The notes beneath the pieces were generated by a model, which had not been told where the DNA came from, did no database searches, and worked only from the letters and a program-made list of their open reading frames with translations. 64,000 nt of DNA from Piscinibacter sp. HJYY11 (GTDB lineage Bacteria; Pseudomonadota; Gammaproteobacteria; Burkholderiales; Burkholderiaceae_C). Shown piece by piece: positions 47,549 through 58,288 of this stretch. The stretch spans positions 3,088,746 through 3,152,745 of the forward strand of contig NZ_JAERQZ010000001.1 in the NCBI RefSeq assembly GCF_016735515.1, in the 5' to 3' direction. Each line of letters opens with the position of its first letter. Position 1 is the stretch's first letter. A program made the translations under genes and the position numbers.

Positions 47549-50500
47549 GGCGCCACCTCCAGCGCCGCGTTGGGCAGCTCGCCGAAACTCTCGGGCGCGT
47601 ACATCGCCTCCACGCGCGACGGCGGCAGCGAGAACTTGCCGCCGTTGTTGAGCCGCACGGTGTACTCGATCACGTGCTTGCCCTTGGGCAGGTAGTCGAA
47701 GTAGCTGCGAAAGGCCTCGAAGCTGCGCTCCTCGAACGCCGGCCAGGCCGTGCCGCTCTGCTTCTCGCCCGAGGTGGCGATGGTCGAGTCGCGGCCCAGG
47801 CCCGAGCCGAGCAGCGTGGCGCCACCCGGCACCGGGTCGCTCACCACCACCCAGGTCATGTCGCTTTGCGCCTCGACCTCCAGCCGCACGCGCATCACGT
47901 CGCCGCGCGACCACTTGGCCTTGTCCTTCTGCTCGACCGCGCTCACGCTGCGCGTGAGGCTGTAGCCCGCACGCAGCGGCGTCTTCAGCGGAATGGCAGC
48001 CAGGCTTTGCACCGTGAGCCAGGGCTTGCCGCTGCCCTGCTGGGCGACGTTGAGCGTGCCGCCCTTGTCGGGCCAGGCGAGCAGCGCGGCGCCGCCCTCC
48101 GGCTGGCGTGCCCAGTCGATGCTGGCGGGCTTGCTGCCTTCGACGCTGGCCACCGTGCTGCCAACGATCTTCACCGACTCGAACCGGGCCGAGAACTTGT
48201 CGAGCGCGAGCGACCCCCAGAGGTTGGCCGTGGTCGTGAGCCACGCGCCACCGCGCTGGCGGCCCAGGCTGCCGACCACCATGCGCGGCAGGTCGTCTTT
48301 CCACCCCGGCTCGTCGAGCACCGCGAGGATGAGCCGTGCCGCGTTGGCATCGGCGCTGTCCATCAGCCACCACCAGAAGTCGCCCTCTTCATTGCTGAAG
48401 CGCAGCGTGGTGCCGGCGTAGGTGAGGCGGCCGCGCAGGATCTGTTGCGCCTCTTCCAGGCGCTTGGCCTGATCGGGGATGCCTTTCACGCGCCGCAGGA
48501 TCTGCAGCCAGTCGATCACCGCGGCAGTGGGCCACTGGTTGGGCGTGAGGTTGATCGAGCCCAGCATCTTCGGCTGCGCGCGGCCGTGGCGCGACAGCGC
48601 TTCGATGGCGGCGAGCTTGCGCACGTCGAGGTCGGCGCGCGGCGACCAGAACTTGCGCTCGATGCGTCCTTCGACGAACGCGGTCAGCCCGTCCAGCATC
48701 GAGGCCTGCGCCGACGAGGGCAGCTCGAAGCCCGCTTCGTGCGTCGCTGCGATCACGTAGGCGGTGAGGCGGTCGCTGCCACGCGCGCCCTCGTCGGCCC
48801 GCGGCGGGAAGTAGCTCGCGAGGCCGTCGCTGTCGAGGTAGGTCGGCAGCGTGTTGGCGACGGTGGCCCACAGCTTCGCGTCCTTCAGGCCCACGGCCTT
48901 CGAGGTCTTCTGCTCCAGGCAGATGAAGGGGTAGGTCTCGAAGTAGCGACGGATGCCGGGCAGGGCACCGGTGAGCCTGGGCTGGACCGCGACGTTGAGG
49001 CCACCGCGCTTGATGCCGCTCTCGGGCAGGGCATCGGCCGGCGCAGTCACCGGCAGCGTGACCGGCCCGTCGAGCTGCTGCAGCGTTGCCTGCAACACAC
49101 GCACCGGCACCGCCGGGCTCACGAGCTGGGTGACCTTCACCCGGTCCTTCGCGCGCTCCTGGCCCGCCGCGCCGCCGACTTCATCGGCCGCGGCCTCCCA
49201 CGCGATGCTCAGCGCTTCGGGCGGCACGGCCACACCCCAGGTCAGCTCCTTGGCAGAGCCGGCGGGAATGGCGACCTCCTGCGGCGCGAGCGCGATCGGC
49301 GTGCGCGCGATGTCGTCGCCGACACGCGCCGTGCCCTGCAGCGTCACGCGCACCTTCATCTCGCGCGCGGTGGTGTTGCGCAGCGTCAGCATCGCGCTGA
49401 ACTGGTCGCCCTCGCGCACCAGCGGCGGCAGGCCGGGCAGCACCTGCAGGTCCTGCGTGACGCGGATGCTCGCGCTGCCGGTGCCGAACTGCTGCACACC
49501 CGCGTCGGCGATGGCCACCAGCGAGAAGCTGGTGAGCGAATCGTTGATCGGCACCTCGATCACCGCCTCGCCGTTGCCGTCGAGCACCACGCGGTCCTTC
49601 CACAAGAGCAGCGTGTCGAAGAGCTCGCGCGTCGGGTTCTTGCCGCCCCCGCCACCGGCGGCCACGGCTTTGCGGCCGTAATGGCGCCGGCCGATGATCT
49701 CGCTCTGGCCGGTGGCCGTCTCCACGCCCCAGGCGCGCTGCTGGATCAGGGCGTGCAGCAGGTCCCACGAGTCGTTGGGCTTCAGCGCCAGCAGGCCTTC
49801 GTCGACGGCGGCAAACGCGACCTCGGTGCCGGCCAGCGGCTTGCCGTCCTTCACCACCTTCACCTTCGCCACCGCTTTCTGGCGGATGCTGTACTGCGGC
49901 TTGTCGGTCGTGACCGTCACCTGCAGCTTGTGCTCGGCGATGCCCACGTCGAGCGCCGCCACCCCGAGCTTGAACGCCGGCTTCGACAGATCGACCATCG
50001 CGGTCGGCGCCTGGTACTCGCGCCCTTCGTACCAGAACGAACGCGCCCAGTGGAGCGGCTCCTTCCAGCCCCAGGTGAAGAACGAGTACCACGGCACGTG
50101 GCGGATGCGCCCGCGCAGCGTGAGCACGCTCACGTAGACGTTGGGGCCCCAGGTCTTGTCGATCTTGAGCTCCACCGTCGGGTCGTCGCCGCGCAGGGTG
50201 ACGACCTGCGTCGCGAGGATGCCTTCGCGCTCCACGCTCACGAGTGCTGTCGCTTCACGGAAGGGCATGCGCACCTGCAGCCTGGCGGTCTCGCCGGGCT
50301 GGTAGCTCTTCTTCTCGGGCAGCACGTCGATGCGGTCGTCGTTGTCCTGCGCGAACCAGAGCTCACCCTGCCTGGTGACCCACACGGAGCTTGCGGCCTG
50401 CGCGAGGTTGCCGTTGCCGTCCTTCGCCTGCGCGATGAGCTCGACCTGGCCGGCGCTGTCGAGCGCGGCGTCGCAGAGCACGAGGCCGCGGTCGTCGGTG

Positions 50501-53385
50501 CTGCCGCTGCAGAGCACCCCGAGGTCCCGCGTCTCGGTGCGGTTGTCATACGCGTAGAAGCCCCCCACCATGCGCTTGCGCGTGCTGATCACCTGCGCCA
50601 GCCGGCCACGCACCTCGAGCTTCTGGCCCTTGATCGGCTTGCCGGCACTGTCGAGTGCGATCGCCTGGAACAACACCCGCCCGCGGTTGCTGGCCCACGA
50701 GCCGGTCTTCACGCCCAGCACCACCGCACTCGGCCAGAGCGGGATGCGGGTGGAGGCCGTCTGCACCTCGCCGTTGGGGTCGTTGAAGGTGAGCTCGGTG
50801 ACCAGCTCGCTCGGGCGCGTGAGCTGCGGCAGGTCCTTCAGCGTGACGGTGGCCGCACCGTTGCGGTCGGTCGTGAGCGGCAGCTTGTCGGCGACGAGCC
50901 GGCCCTGTTCGTTGCGCGGCTCGTCGTCGTCGCGGTTCGTCTCGCGTGGCGGCCCGAAGTTGAATTCGTCGTAGCCCGGCATGCCGGCGCTGCGCTCGCG
51001 CAGCAGGGCGGTGAGCCGCGCCGGCGCGTTGCCCATGCCGCCGCCGGAGAAGTAGTTGAGTTGCGCGCTCACGGCCAGCTCCTTCGGCGCGATGGCCACC
51101 GCCTTGGGCCCGCTCACGCGCGCATCGACGAGGGGCAGACGGAACTCCTCGACGCGGAAGCTGCCGCTCGCCCAGCGGCGTCGCAGGCCGTCGTCCTTTC
51201 CGCTGTCACGCTCGAGCACCACGTCGTAGACCCCGAGCTTGGCGGCAGCCGGAATGTTCCAGGTGGCGCTTGCGCTGCGCGCTCCGTTCCAGCTGAGCGG
51301 CTGCACGTATTCCTGGCCGCTGCCCTGGTGGATGATCTTCATGCGCGTGGGCAGCTCGGCTGCCGCCAGCATGGCGAGGCCCGCCGAGGTCTCGCGGCGG
51401 ATGAAGTGCTTCATCGACACCGTCTCGCCCGCGCGCAGCAGCGTGCGGTCGAACACGGTGTGGGCGCGCAGGTCGGGCTGTGGGTCCAGGCTGGTGGGGT
51501 GGCTGAAGCGCCACGACTCCACGCCCTTCTGCCAGTTGCTGAAGACGAAGGCGAGGTCGGTCGTGCCCTGGCCGACGGCCTTGCGCGCGCTCACGAAGAA
51601 GCCCGGTTCGCCTTCGCAGTCGAGGCCCCGCAGGTCGAGCGCCTTGTCGACCTTGGCGATGCCCTGCGCATCGGTGCGACCCTTCCACACCGGGTCGCCA
51701 TGGCACGCGTACACGGCCACGTCGGCGTCGGCCACCGGCTTGCCGCGGTCGAGCGTGGTCACGAAGACGAGGCTGTTCTCGCGGCCGAGCTTGAAGTGCA
51801 CGCCAAGGTTGGTGACGAGCACGCCGGTGCGCACGTACATCGGCGCCTTCTTGTCGAGCAGCGACTCGCCCAGGCGCTGCGATTCGATCTCGACCACGTG
51901 GTAGCCGGGCTCGGGCAAGGGGATGCCCACCACCTCGAACGGGCGCGGCCCGCTGCCCTGCAACTGCGGCAGGTCGAGGCGCTTCACGTCGGCGGCCTGG
52001 GCGAGCAGCGAGACCTCGCGCGTCTGCACCGAGCGCATGTGCTTCACCTCGCGCGTGCGGCCCTTGCCGTCGTTCACACGCTCGACCTCGTACCACTGCG
52101 CCTTCGGCAACGCAGCCTCTTCGGCCGTGACCGAGCTTTCATGGAAGCGCATGAGCTTGCGGTACCAGGCAAGGATGTCGGCGTCGCTGCGCAAGGTTTT
52201 CACCCGCACGGCACCGGCGTCCTTCGAGCGCAGGTCGCCTTGCACGTGGCGCAGCGTGACGGGCAGCATGGCCTCGGCGTCGCGCTCGATCACGCCGAAG
52301 GGCGCCGCGGCGAACTTGGCGATGGGCGGCGCTTCGCCGGTGGCCACTTTCAGCGGGAAGCTCGCGGCATTGGCGAGCGTGCGGCCGGCGACGTCTTTCA
52401 CCTCGCGCGGCAACTCCACCACGAGGCTCGCGGACTCGGGCAAGGGCGACGGGAAGCGCAGCTCGCTCACCTCGGCCGCGGTGTCGTCCTTGTCGAACTG
52501 CGGCTTCATCGCCGAGCCCGAGGCCGGCTTCAGGCGCACCGCCTCGGCGGTGGCACGCGGCACGGGCGACGAGAAGCGAAGCGTCATCGGCCGGATCGGC
52601 AGGCACGGCGCCTCGGCGCGCTCACGCTCGCAGCTGAACTCGGCCGTGAAGGGCTTGCGCACGCGGAAGCTGTAGCGCTGCTCGGTGCGCGTCACGACCT
52701 GCGGGTTGGCCTGCGAGGCGATGCCGACGCCCCACACCAGCCGCACCGGCGTGTCGACTGGCAGCGGGCGCTGGCAGGCGACGAGCAGCCAGCGCGCGGC
52801 GTCTTTCGTCAGGCGGCGCGCCTTCAGCACCTCGTCGCGCACGCTGCCGGTGATGATGCGCACCGGCACCCGCTCGCCGATGCCTTCGATCTCGCAGCGC
52901 GCGTTGGCGACGACGGTCGACTCGACCGCCGGGCCGGTGAGGCGCAGCAGGAAGTGCTGGTCTTCCTCGATCTCGTTGCCGGCGTACGGCTGCGTCGCGC
53001 TGATGGCGGGGCCGCCGGTGCTGAAGCTGAAGTTTCCCGACGCGAAGCTGCCGCTGAGCGGCTTCCATTCGGCGCGTGGCTTCAGCGTGCAGCGTGTGCC
53101 GGGCGGCACCTGATCCTGGAAGTCGTACAGCCACACCCGGTCATCGGACCAGCGGCTGGCACCCTTGGGCACCGGGCCCTCGCACGCGAGGCTGAAGGGG
53201 TCGGGCTGCCGCAGGTCGCCGAAGGGCACCACGGCTTCGGAGAACTTGATGACGACCTGGCGCACCTGCGCCACTTCGCCTTGCGGGGTGACGCTCGCGA
53301 CGGTGGCCGCGTGGGCCATGCCGGCACCTGCGACAACGAACAGCGCCACGCCGGCGCGACGGATGGCAGTCTTGAAGCGATGCAT
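47545..53385 (-). CDS. yfhM: Bacterial alpha-2-macroglobulin family protein
   Basis: A 1946-residue periplasmic protease trap. The signal peptide ends GMAHA-A (about residue 27); there is no lipobox, unlike E. coli YfhM, which is a lipoprotein. Multiple MG domains fill the first two thirds. The thioester motif CLEQ is present around residue 1489 (FICLEQKTSK), so the protein should covalently trap proteases that cleave its bait region. The helical thioester domain and a C-terminal domain follow. It is translationally coupled to pbpC, matching the idea that it protects the wall-repair site when the outer membrane is breached. It sits 56 bases behind a periplasmic metalloprotease gene. Confidence 0.93.
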   Translation of the reverse strand: MHRFKTAIRRAGVALFVVAGAGMAHAATVASVTPQGEVAQVRQVVIKFSEAVVPFGDLRQPDPFSLACEGPVPKGASRWSDDRVWLYDFQDQVPPGTRCTLKPRAEWKPLSGSFASGNFSFSTGGPAISATQPYAGNEIEEDQHFLLRLTGPAVESTVVANARCEIEGIGERVPVRIITGSVRDEVLKARRLTKDAARWLLVACQRPLPVDTPVRLVWGVGIASQANPQVVTRTEQRYSFRVRKPFTAEFSCERERAEAPCLPIRPMTLRFSSPVPRATAEAVRLKPASGSAMKPQFDKDDTAAEVSELRFPSPLPESASLVVELPREVKDVAGRTLANAASFPLKVATGEAPPIAKFAAAPFGVIERDAEAMLPVTLRHVQGDLRSKDAGAVRVKTLRSDADILAWYRKLMRFHESSVTAEEAALPKAQWYEVERVNDGKGRTREVKHMRSVQTREVSLLAQAADVKRLDLPQLQGSGPRPFEVVGIPLPEPGYHVVEIESQRLGESLLDKKAPMYVRTGVLVTNLGVHFKLGRENSLVFVTTLDRGKPVADADVAVYACHGDPVWKGRTDAQGIAKVDKALDLRGLDCEGEPGFFVSARKAVGQGTTDLAFVFSNWQKGVESWRFSHPTSLDPQPDLRAHTVFDRTLLRAGETVSMKHFIRRETSAGLAMLAAAELPTRMKIIHQGSGQEYVQPLSWNGARSASATWNIPAAAKLGVYDVVLERDSGKDDGLRRRWASGSFRVEEFRLPLVDARVSGPKAVAIAPKELAVSAQLNYFSGGGMGNAPARLTALLRERSAGMPGYDEFNFGPPRETNRDDDEPRNEQGRLVADKLPLTTDRNGAATVTLKDLPQLTRPSELVTELTFNDPNGEVQTASTRIPLWPSAVVLGVKTGSWASNRGRVLFQAIALDSAGKPIKGQKLEVRGRLAQVISTRKRMVGGFYAYDNRTETRDLGVLCSGSTDDRGLVLCDAALDSAGQVELIAQAKDGNGNLAQAASSVWVTRQGELWFAQDNDDRIDVLPEKKSYQPGETARLQVRMPFREATALVSVEREGILATQVVTLRGDDPTVELKIDKTWGPNVYVSVLTLRGRIRHVPWYSFFTWGWKEPLHWARSFWYEGREYQAPTAMVDLSKPAFKLGVAALDVGIAEHKLQVTVTTDKPQYSIRQKAVAKVKVVKDGKPLAGTEVAFAAVDEGLLALKPNDSWDLLHALIQQRAWGVETATGQSEIIGRRHYGRKAVAAGGGGGKNPTRELFDTLLLWKDRVVLDGNGEAVIEVPINDSLTSFSLVAIADAGVQQFGTGSASIRVTQDLQVLPGLPPLVREGDQFSAMLTLRNTTAREMKVRVTLQGTARVGDDIARTPIALAPQEVAIPAGSAKELTWGVAVPPEALSIAWEAAADEVGGAAGQERAKDRVKVTQLVSPAVPVRVLQATLQQLDGPVTLPVTAPADALPESGIKRGGLNVAVQPRLTGALPGIRRYFETYPFICLEQKTSKAVGLKDAKLWATVANTLPTYLDSDGLASYFPPRADEGARGSDRLTAYVIAATHEAGFELPSSAQASMLDGLTAFVEGRIERKFWSPRADLDVRKLAAIEALSRHGRAQPKMLGSINLTPNQWPTAAVIDWLQILRRVKGIPDQAKRLEEAQQILRGRLTYAGTTLRFSNEEGDFWWWLMDSADANAARLILAVLDEPGWKDDLPRMVVGSLGRQRGGAWLTTTANLWGSLALDKFSARFESVKIVGSTVASVEGSKPASIDWARQPEGGAALLAWPDKGGTLNVAQQGSGKPWLTVQSLAAIPLKTPLRAGYSLTRSVSAVEQKDKAKWSRGDVMRVRLEVEAQSDMTWVVVSDPVPGGATLLGSGLGRDSTIATSGEKQSGTAWPAFEERSFEAFRSYFDYLPKGKHVIEYTVRLNNGGKFSLPPSRVEAMYAPESFGELPNAALEVAP

Positions 53386-53441
53386 GCCTTTTTCTCCAGG
53401 CCTCCTTGGAAGGCGGCAAGGATAAGGGCTCGGCGTGGGGA

Positions 53442-55034
53442 TCAGCCTTCGCGCTGGCGGTCTTCGGCTTCGCGGCGGCGCGCCTGCGCCTCGATCTCCT
53501 TCAGGCGCGCGTCGATCACCGAGGCTTCGATGAAGTCGGTGCTGCGGCTGCTGCGGGCGAGGCGCTGGCCCGCGCGCAGGCGGTCGACACCGCCCATCAA
53601 ATCGCCGAGCGCGATGCGCGACTCGGCTTCGGCGCGCAGGGCCCGCAGCGGCTGGTCGAGCTTTTCCCAGGTGCGGCCGAGCTGCGACCAGACGGTGGCG
53701 TCATGCGGATGCAGCGAGGCCCAGGTCTGCAGCTCCTCGGCGCTGCGCTGGAGCGCGGCCTTGTCGCGCGGCGTGGCCACCTGCGCGGCGAGCAGCATCA
53801 CGGCGCGCGATGACGGCTGGCCGTCGGACTTGGCAAAGGGCTGCAGCACCTCGCCGGCACGTTCGGTGTCGCCACGCGCGAGCAGCGATTGGGCCTGCAG
53901 CAGGGCCACGTCGCGCTGCGCCCGGGCATCGCCGCGTGCTGCGGCCACGGCGATCGGCAGCGCCGTGTCGGCACGCGACCAGTCGCGCAACAGCGTGGAG
54001 GCGAGCGCGCTGGCATACGCGGCCAGCAGGCGCTCGGCGGGCGGCGCACCGGCGGGCGCTTCGAGTGCCTGCCAACGGCGGAGCGCGTCGATGCGCGTGT
54101 CCATCATCACCTTGGCGCGGGCCTGCGCCGCCGCGTGGGCCAGCACGCCGACCGGTGCCGCGGCGCTCGAGGCGCCCTGGCGCGCACGCGCTTCGCCGAT
54201 GCGCTCGGCGTTCAAGGGGTGGGTGCGCAGGTAGGGGAAGCCGCCGCTGTCGTTGAGCCGCGAGTTGTTTTCGAGCTTCTCGAACATCGCGGCCATGCCG
54301 CCGGGCGCGTAACCGGCCTGCGTGAGCACGGAGAAGCCGATGCGGTCGGCTTCGCGCTCGGCGTCGCGCGAGAAATTGAGCTGGCCTTGCGCGGCCACGG
54401 CCTGGCCGCCGGTGATGAGCGCGTTGGCGCCATCCATGCGCGTGCTGCGGCTGGCCGCGACCATGCCGAGGATCATGGTCACCATGCCGATCATCGACTG
54501 GCGCGCGCTGTTGGCCATGCTGCGCGCGATGTGGCGCTGGCTCACGTGGGTGAGCTCGTGCGCGAGCACGGAGGCGAGTTCGTCGCGCGTCGAGGTCATC
54601 GCGATCAGGCCCAGGTGCACGCCGACGTAGCCGCCCGGCAGTGCGAAGGCGTTGACGCTGCGGTCGCGCACGAGAAAGGCTTCCCAGGCGAAGCGCTGTT
54701 CCAGGTCGGGGCCGATGTCGCCGCGCTGGCGTGCGGCGGCGACGAGCGGGTCCCACAGCGACTGCAGGTACTCGAGCAGCACCGGGTCGTCGAGGTAGTC
54801 CGGGTCTCGACGGATGTTGCGCATGATCTGGTCGCCCAGCCGGCGCTCGCTGCCGATGCTCAGGTCGTCGGATGCCGACTCTCCCAGCGCGGGCAGGCGG
54901 CTCTGCGCCACCACCACGGTGGGCGCCGCGGGCACGAGCAGGCTCGCGGCACACAGCAGGGCCAGCAGGCGCTGTACGCGCCGCTTCGGGCGATGGGAAG
55001 AAGAGATGTTCAGCAAATCAGGCGAGGCCGGCAC
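53442..55034 (-). CDS. M48 family metalloprotease, BepA-like, with TPR region
   Basis: A 530-residue periplasmic zinc protease. A signal peptide ends near VVVAQ (residue 44). The M48 domain has the zinc motif HELTH (159-163) and the third ligand Glu in [12 protein letters not shown]. The C-terminal half (about 300-530) is helical with TPR-like repeats ([20 protein letters not shown]). BepA degrades misassembled outer-membrane proteins and helps LptD assembly. Being first before alpha-2-macroglobulin and pbpC suggests a joint envelope-maintenance unit. Confidence 0.88.
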   Translation of the reverse strand: MPASPDLLNISSSHRPKRRVQRLLALLCAASLLVPAAPTVVVAQSRLPALGESASDDLSIGSERRLGDQIMRNIRRDPDYLDDPVLLEYLQSLWDPLVAAARQRGDIGPDLEQRFAWEAFLVRDRSVNAFALPGGYVGVHLGLIAMTSTRDELASVLAHELTHVSQRHIARSMANSARQSMIGMVTMILGMVAASRSTRMDGANALITGGQAVAAQGQLNFSRDAEREADRIGFSVLTQAGYAPGGMAAMFEKLENNSRLNDSGGFPYLRTHPLNAERIGEARARQGASSAAAPVGVLAHAAAQARAKVMMDTRIDALRRWQALEAPAGAPPAERLLAAYASALASTLLRDWSRADTALPIAVAAARGDARAQRDVALLQAQSLLARGDTERAGEVLQPFAKSDGQPSSRAVMLLAAQVATPRDKAALQRSAEELQTWASLHPHDATVWSQLGRTWEKLDQPLRALRAEAESRIALGDLMGGVDRLRAGQRLARSSRSTDFIEASVIDARLKEIEAQARRREAEDRQREG

Positions 55035-55122
55035 GGATGGTGTTGGAGCCGGGCAGAACGGGAAGGTTCGACCCCTGCCCGACTATCATGCCAGCGCCAC
55101 ATTGCCCGCTTGTTTCTCGACC

Positions 55123-55626
55123 ATGTCCGCACCTGTGCCTTCCCCCGCTTCACCCCTGACCCACTTCGATGCGCAGGGCCAGGCGCACATGGTCGACGTG
55201 TCGGGCAAGGCCGAGACGCACCGCATCGCGCGGGCGAGCGGCGTGATCCGCATGCTGCCGGCGACGCTGGCGCTCATCCAGTCGGGCAGCGCGAAGAAGG
55301 GCGACGTGCTGGGCATTGCCCGAGTGGCCGCCATCCAGGCGAGCAAGCGCACGGCCGAGCTGATTCCGCTGTGCCACCCGCTGCCGATCACCAAGGTGGC
55401 GGTGGAGTTCGAGGTCGATGCGGGCGCGTCGCTCGTGCGCTGCACGGTGCAGGTCGAGACGCTCGGGCGCACGGGTGTCGAGATGGAGGCACTGACCGCG
55501 GTGCAGGTCGGCCTGCTGACCATCTACGACATGTGCAAGGCGGCCGATCGTGGGATGGTGATGGGCGAGATTCGGGTGCTGGAGAAGCACGGTGGCAAGT
55601 CGGGCGACTGGGTGGCGCCCGCTTGA
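55123..55626 (+). CDS. moaC: Cyclic pyranopterin monophosphate synthase MoaC
   Basis: A 167-residue MoaC, which converts the MoaA product to cyclic pyranopterin monophosphate in molybdenum-cofactor synthesis. Visible motifs are [38 protein letters not shown] and [20 protein letters not shown], including the catalytic KxxDRGM segment ([11 protein letters not shown]). No other Mo-cofactor genes are in the window. The stop lies 6 bases from the stop of the convergent pglL-like gene. Confidence 0.96.
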   Translation: MSAPVPSPASPLTHFDAQGQAHMVDVSGKAETHRIARASGVIRMLPATLALIQSGSAKKGDVLGIARVAAIQASKRTAELIPLCHPLPITKVAVEFEVDAGASLVRCTVQVETLGRTGVEMEALTAVQVGLLTIYDMCKAADRGMVMGEIRVLEKHGGKSGDWVAPA

Positions 55627-55632
55627 TCGCGT

Positions 55633-57426
55633 TCAGCGCAGCTTGAAGTCCTGGTAGGTGAACTTCCGCGTGGCCGGCGTGCACTGGAAGGGCGCCGGCA
55701 CACCCTCGGGCCGCTTCGCCTCGCACTCCGCGAAGAACTCTGCTGAGTCGGAGTTGCGGAATTCGCGCAAACGGTCGGCGATGTAGCGCGCACGCTCCAC
55801 GTCGCCCTTCTCCGCGTACGCCTTGGCCCAGGCCATCATCAGTCGGGTGTCGAGCAACAAGTGCGGCGCACGGCGGAAGGCTTTCCACGCCGTCGACGGA
55901 TGCGTGGCCACGGTCGCGGCGGCGTAGTCGGCGTGGTGGGCAAAGAAGACGCTCTTCTGGCCCTGGGCGATGCGGTGGGAGAGCGGCGTGGGGTCGTCAT
56001 CATCGACAGCGAAGATCTTGGTCACGCGCGTGTAGTCGACGACAGCGAACGCGGTGCCGGCGATCAGCACCAGAGAGCCGGCGATGAGCGCCGTGCGAAG
56101 CCGCGATGAGCCTTGCGGCGCCGCCTCGCTGGCGGCGTCATCGGAGGGCGTCGAATGCCCGAGGCAGATGCCGAGCGCGAAGGCGGTGGGCAACAGGAAG
56201 TAGGCGTACCACAACGGGTACTCCAGCATGCTGTGCACGACCATCATCAGCACCATCACGAAGGCCGTGCGGACCATCGTGCCGTGCGGCTGCGGGGTGA
56301 TGCGACAGGCGACGAACGCCTTCCACAATGCCCATGTGAGCAGGGCCAGCACCAGCGTGCCGAGCGGAATGCCAAGCTCGACCAGCAGATTCAGCGGCAG
56401 GTTGTGCGTGTGGTCGAAGAAGGCCACCGGGCGGTTGGGGAAGGGGGTGAGCGACCACGCGAAGTTGAACTCGCCCCAGCCCACACCCAGCCACGGGTTC
56501 TGCTTGATCAGCTCGAAGGTGTTGGACCAGATGGCAAAGCGGGAGCTGGAGAGGTCGGATTTGCTGAGTTGCGTGTCACCGATGAAGCCTGCGCCTGCTG
56601 CGCGACTCCACTCCGACATCCCGAGCCAGCACAGGCCGTAGATCAAGGGCGCGACAAATAGGAGCACGCGCGTGAACCGTGAAAGTTGCCGGTCCAGCAC
56701 GCCCCACACGGCCAGCAGGATGATGCACACCGCACCGGTGCGCGACACCGTCAGCACGTCGCCAAAGATGAGGCAGACAAGGGCCACGACAGTAACCGCT
56801 CGCCACAGCAGCAGTTGCGGCTTGCCATTCGACTTCTCAACAAGCGAATCGTGCAGCCAGATCAACGACGCCATCGACCACAGCAGCAGGCTGCTCAGGT
56901 GATTGGGCTGCCGGAGATTGCCCCCCGCTCGACCTTGGGCTCCCGGACGTGCGATCCAGTCGCCCTCGATCCATCCAGGCTTGAAGACCTGAACGATTGC
57001 AAACAAGAAGCTCACCAGCCCAGCCACCAGCAACGCCAAGCAGAACGCATGGAACACATTGCGGCCTGCCATCGCCCCGACCGATATCGCCAGCAGCCCG
57101 CCGAACAGAAGCCCAAGGGCGGACAAAGCCAATGCAGCGGGAAGCCTCTGCAGCACAAGGGACATCACAACGCCCAACACCAGCGCAATTACCACCAGCA
57201 CGAGGGGCATCACGTTGCGGCTAAAGCCGCCTACAGGTCGATTGACGGCAACCACCGACAAGCCCAGAAAACTGCCCCAGCCGGCAAGTGACAGCGCCTG
57301 ATTGAAGAACGTGGCCGACGGAGAGACGTTGTGCGCCAGCCAGGCCGGGCCGCAAACTGCCACGACGGCGACGGCGACATACGGCCACAACGCAGTTGCC
57401 GAAGGCTGAGGGTGATTCGGATGCAT
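55633..57426 (-). CDS. PglL-like O-oligosaccharyltransferase (Wzy/O-antigen ligase superfamily)
   Basis: A 597-residue polytopic membrane protein with about 12 helices and a C-terminal soluble region of about 130 residues. The PglL_A motif GGNLRQPNHLSSLL (about 165-178), the Wzy_C motif NPWLGVGWGEFNFAW and the essential FFDHTHNLPLNLLVELG loop are present. Such enzymes move lipid-linked glycans onto pilins or other exported proteins. It is the last gene of the pilin-pilin-tfpZ-pglL cluster, which strongly suggests pilin glycosylation (TfpO/PglL role) rather than LPS ligation. Confidence 0.88.
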   Translation of the reverse strand: MHPNHPQPSATALWPYVAVAVVAVCGPAWLAHNVSPSATFFNQALSLAGWGSFLGLSVVAVNRPVGGFSRNVMPLVLVVIALVLGVVMSLVLQRLPAALALSALGLLFGGLLAISVGAMAGRNVFHAFCLALLVAGLVSFLFAIVQVFKPGWIEGDWIARPGAQGRAGGNLRQPNHLSSLLLWSMASLIWLHDSLVEKSNGKPQLLLWRAVTVVALVCLIFGDVLTVSRTGAVCIILLAVWGVLDRQLSRFTRVLLFVAPLIYGLCWLGMSEWSRAAGAGFIGDTQLSKSDLSSSRFAIWSNTFELIKQNPWLGVGWGEFNFAWSLTPFPNRPVAFFDHTHNLPLNLLVELGIPLGTLVLALLTWALWKAFVACRITPQPHGTMVRTAFVMVLMMVVHSMLEYPLWYAYFLLPTAFALGICLGHSTPSDDAASEAAPQGSSRLRTALIAGSLVLIAGTAFAVVDYTRVTKIFAVDDDDPTPLSHRIAQGQKSVFFAHHADYAAATVATHPSTAWKAFRRAPHLLLDTRLMMAWAKAYAEKGDVERARYIADRLREFRNSDSAEFFAECEAKRPEGVPAPFQCTPATRKFTYQDFKLR

Positions 57427-57476
57427 CTTCTGATTCTCGTCGCACTCACGCGACCGCCCACGGGACTCAGCGCGGA

Positions 57477-58235
57477 TCAGAAGAACCCATCGAGCGGTGC
57501 GTAGCCGCGGACGTCACCGTTCGAGTCGAGCAGCACCACCCAGTCACCGCGCGCAGCCAACGGGAGAAAGCGCGCGTCGGCAATGTTGACCCCAGCAGTG
57601 GCGACGGCGTGTTCAATGGTCGATGCCTGGGCCGGATACTTTTTGACCAAAGCCGCAACAGGCCGGGACCTGCTCAAGGCGGCGGAACGAGACTGCTCGT
57701 AAGGCTGCCAGAAGCGTGGTCGCTGGCCCACATCGACGCCCTCCAGCCCCTTCATAAGGGCATCGGTTTTTTCTTCCAGCTGAGGTGGACGCGCCCCCAG
57801 CAACCACGGGCCGGACAAAGGGATCCGCTGATAGCCGGTCGGCGCGAGCGGCAGCTCCGGCGTGTAAACGTCCAACGCGCTGATCACGCGAAAACGGTCA
57901 ACTTCAAAAATCATCGCCACGGGCCGGGCGATGTAGACGGTGTGCAGTCCATACGCCAAGGCAGCGACCTGAATCACGCCGATGACGGCAAGGTCGCGCC
58001 TGAGATGAGGCCAGCCCTTCTTGATGTTGAACACCGCGAAGGTGAGCAGCGGACCAAGGATGAGATCGACGACGGTGACCAGGACAAAGAGGTCCTGCCC
58101 GCCAGCGACCCGTCGGTAAATGCCAGGAAACCACAACCCAAAGACGAGCGCGGCCGCGAAAGCTGCGATCAGCGCAGAGATGAGCAGGTGGATTCCCGCC
58201 GCGCGGGCACGGCGCTTCAGGTCAACTTGGAACAT
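57477..58235 (-). CDS. TfpX/TfpZ family type IV pilin accessory protein
   Basis: A 252-residue inner-membrane protein of the TfpX/TfpZ (FimB) family. Helices: GIHLLISALIAAFAAALVFG, LFVLVTVVDLILGPLLTFAV and DLAVIGVIQVAALAYGLHTV. The periplasmic domain (about 112-252) includes EVDRFRVISA and DSNGDVRGYAPLDGFF. These proteins are encoded beside particular pilin alleles and are needed for assembly of their cognate pilin in Pseudomonas. Here it stands between the second pilin and the glycosyltransferase. Confidence 0.88.
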   Translation of the reverse strand: MFQVDLKRRARAAGIHLLISALIAAFAAALVFGLWFPGIYRRVAGGQDLFVLVTVVDLILGPLLTFAVFNIKKGWPHLRRDLAVIGVIQVAALAYGLHTVYIARPVAMIFEVDRFRVISALDVYTPELPLAPTGYQRIPLSGPWLLGARPPQLEEKTDALMKGLEGVDVGQRPRFWQPYEQSRSAALSRSRPVAALVKKYPAQASTIEHAVATAGVNIADARFLPLAARGDWVVLLDSNGDVRGYAPLDGFF

Positions 58236-58288
58236 GGCCAGCGAGTGTAGACGGCAGCTTCGCTACCGCTAGCACTCGTGGATGTCGT

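Noticed and set aside
47521..54234. A very long plus-strand open frame (over 2200 codons) opposite the alpha-2-macroglobulin and neighbouring genes
   Set aside because: It is antisense to genes with clear domains, is rich in Arg, His and Ala with no recognisable fold, and reflects the lack of stop codons in high-G+C antisense frames.
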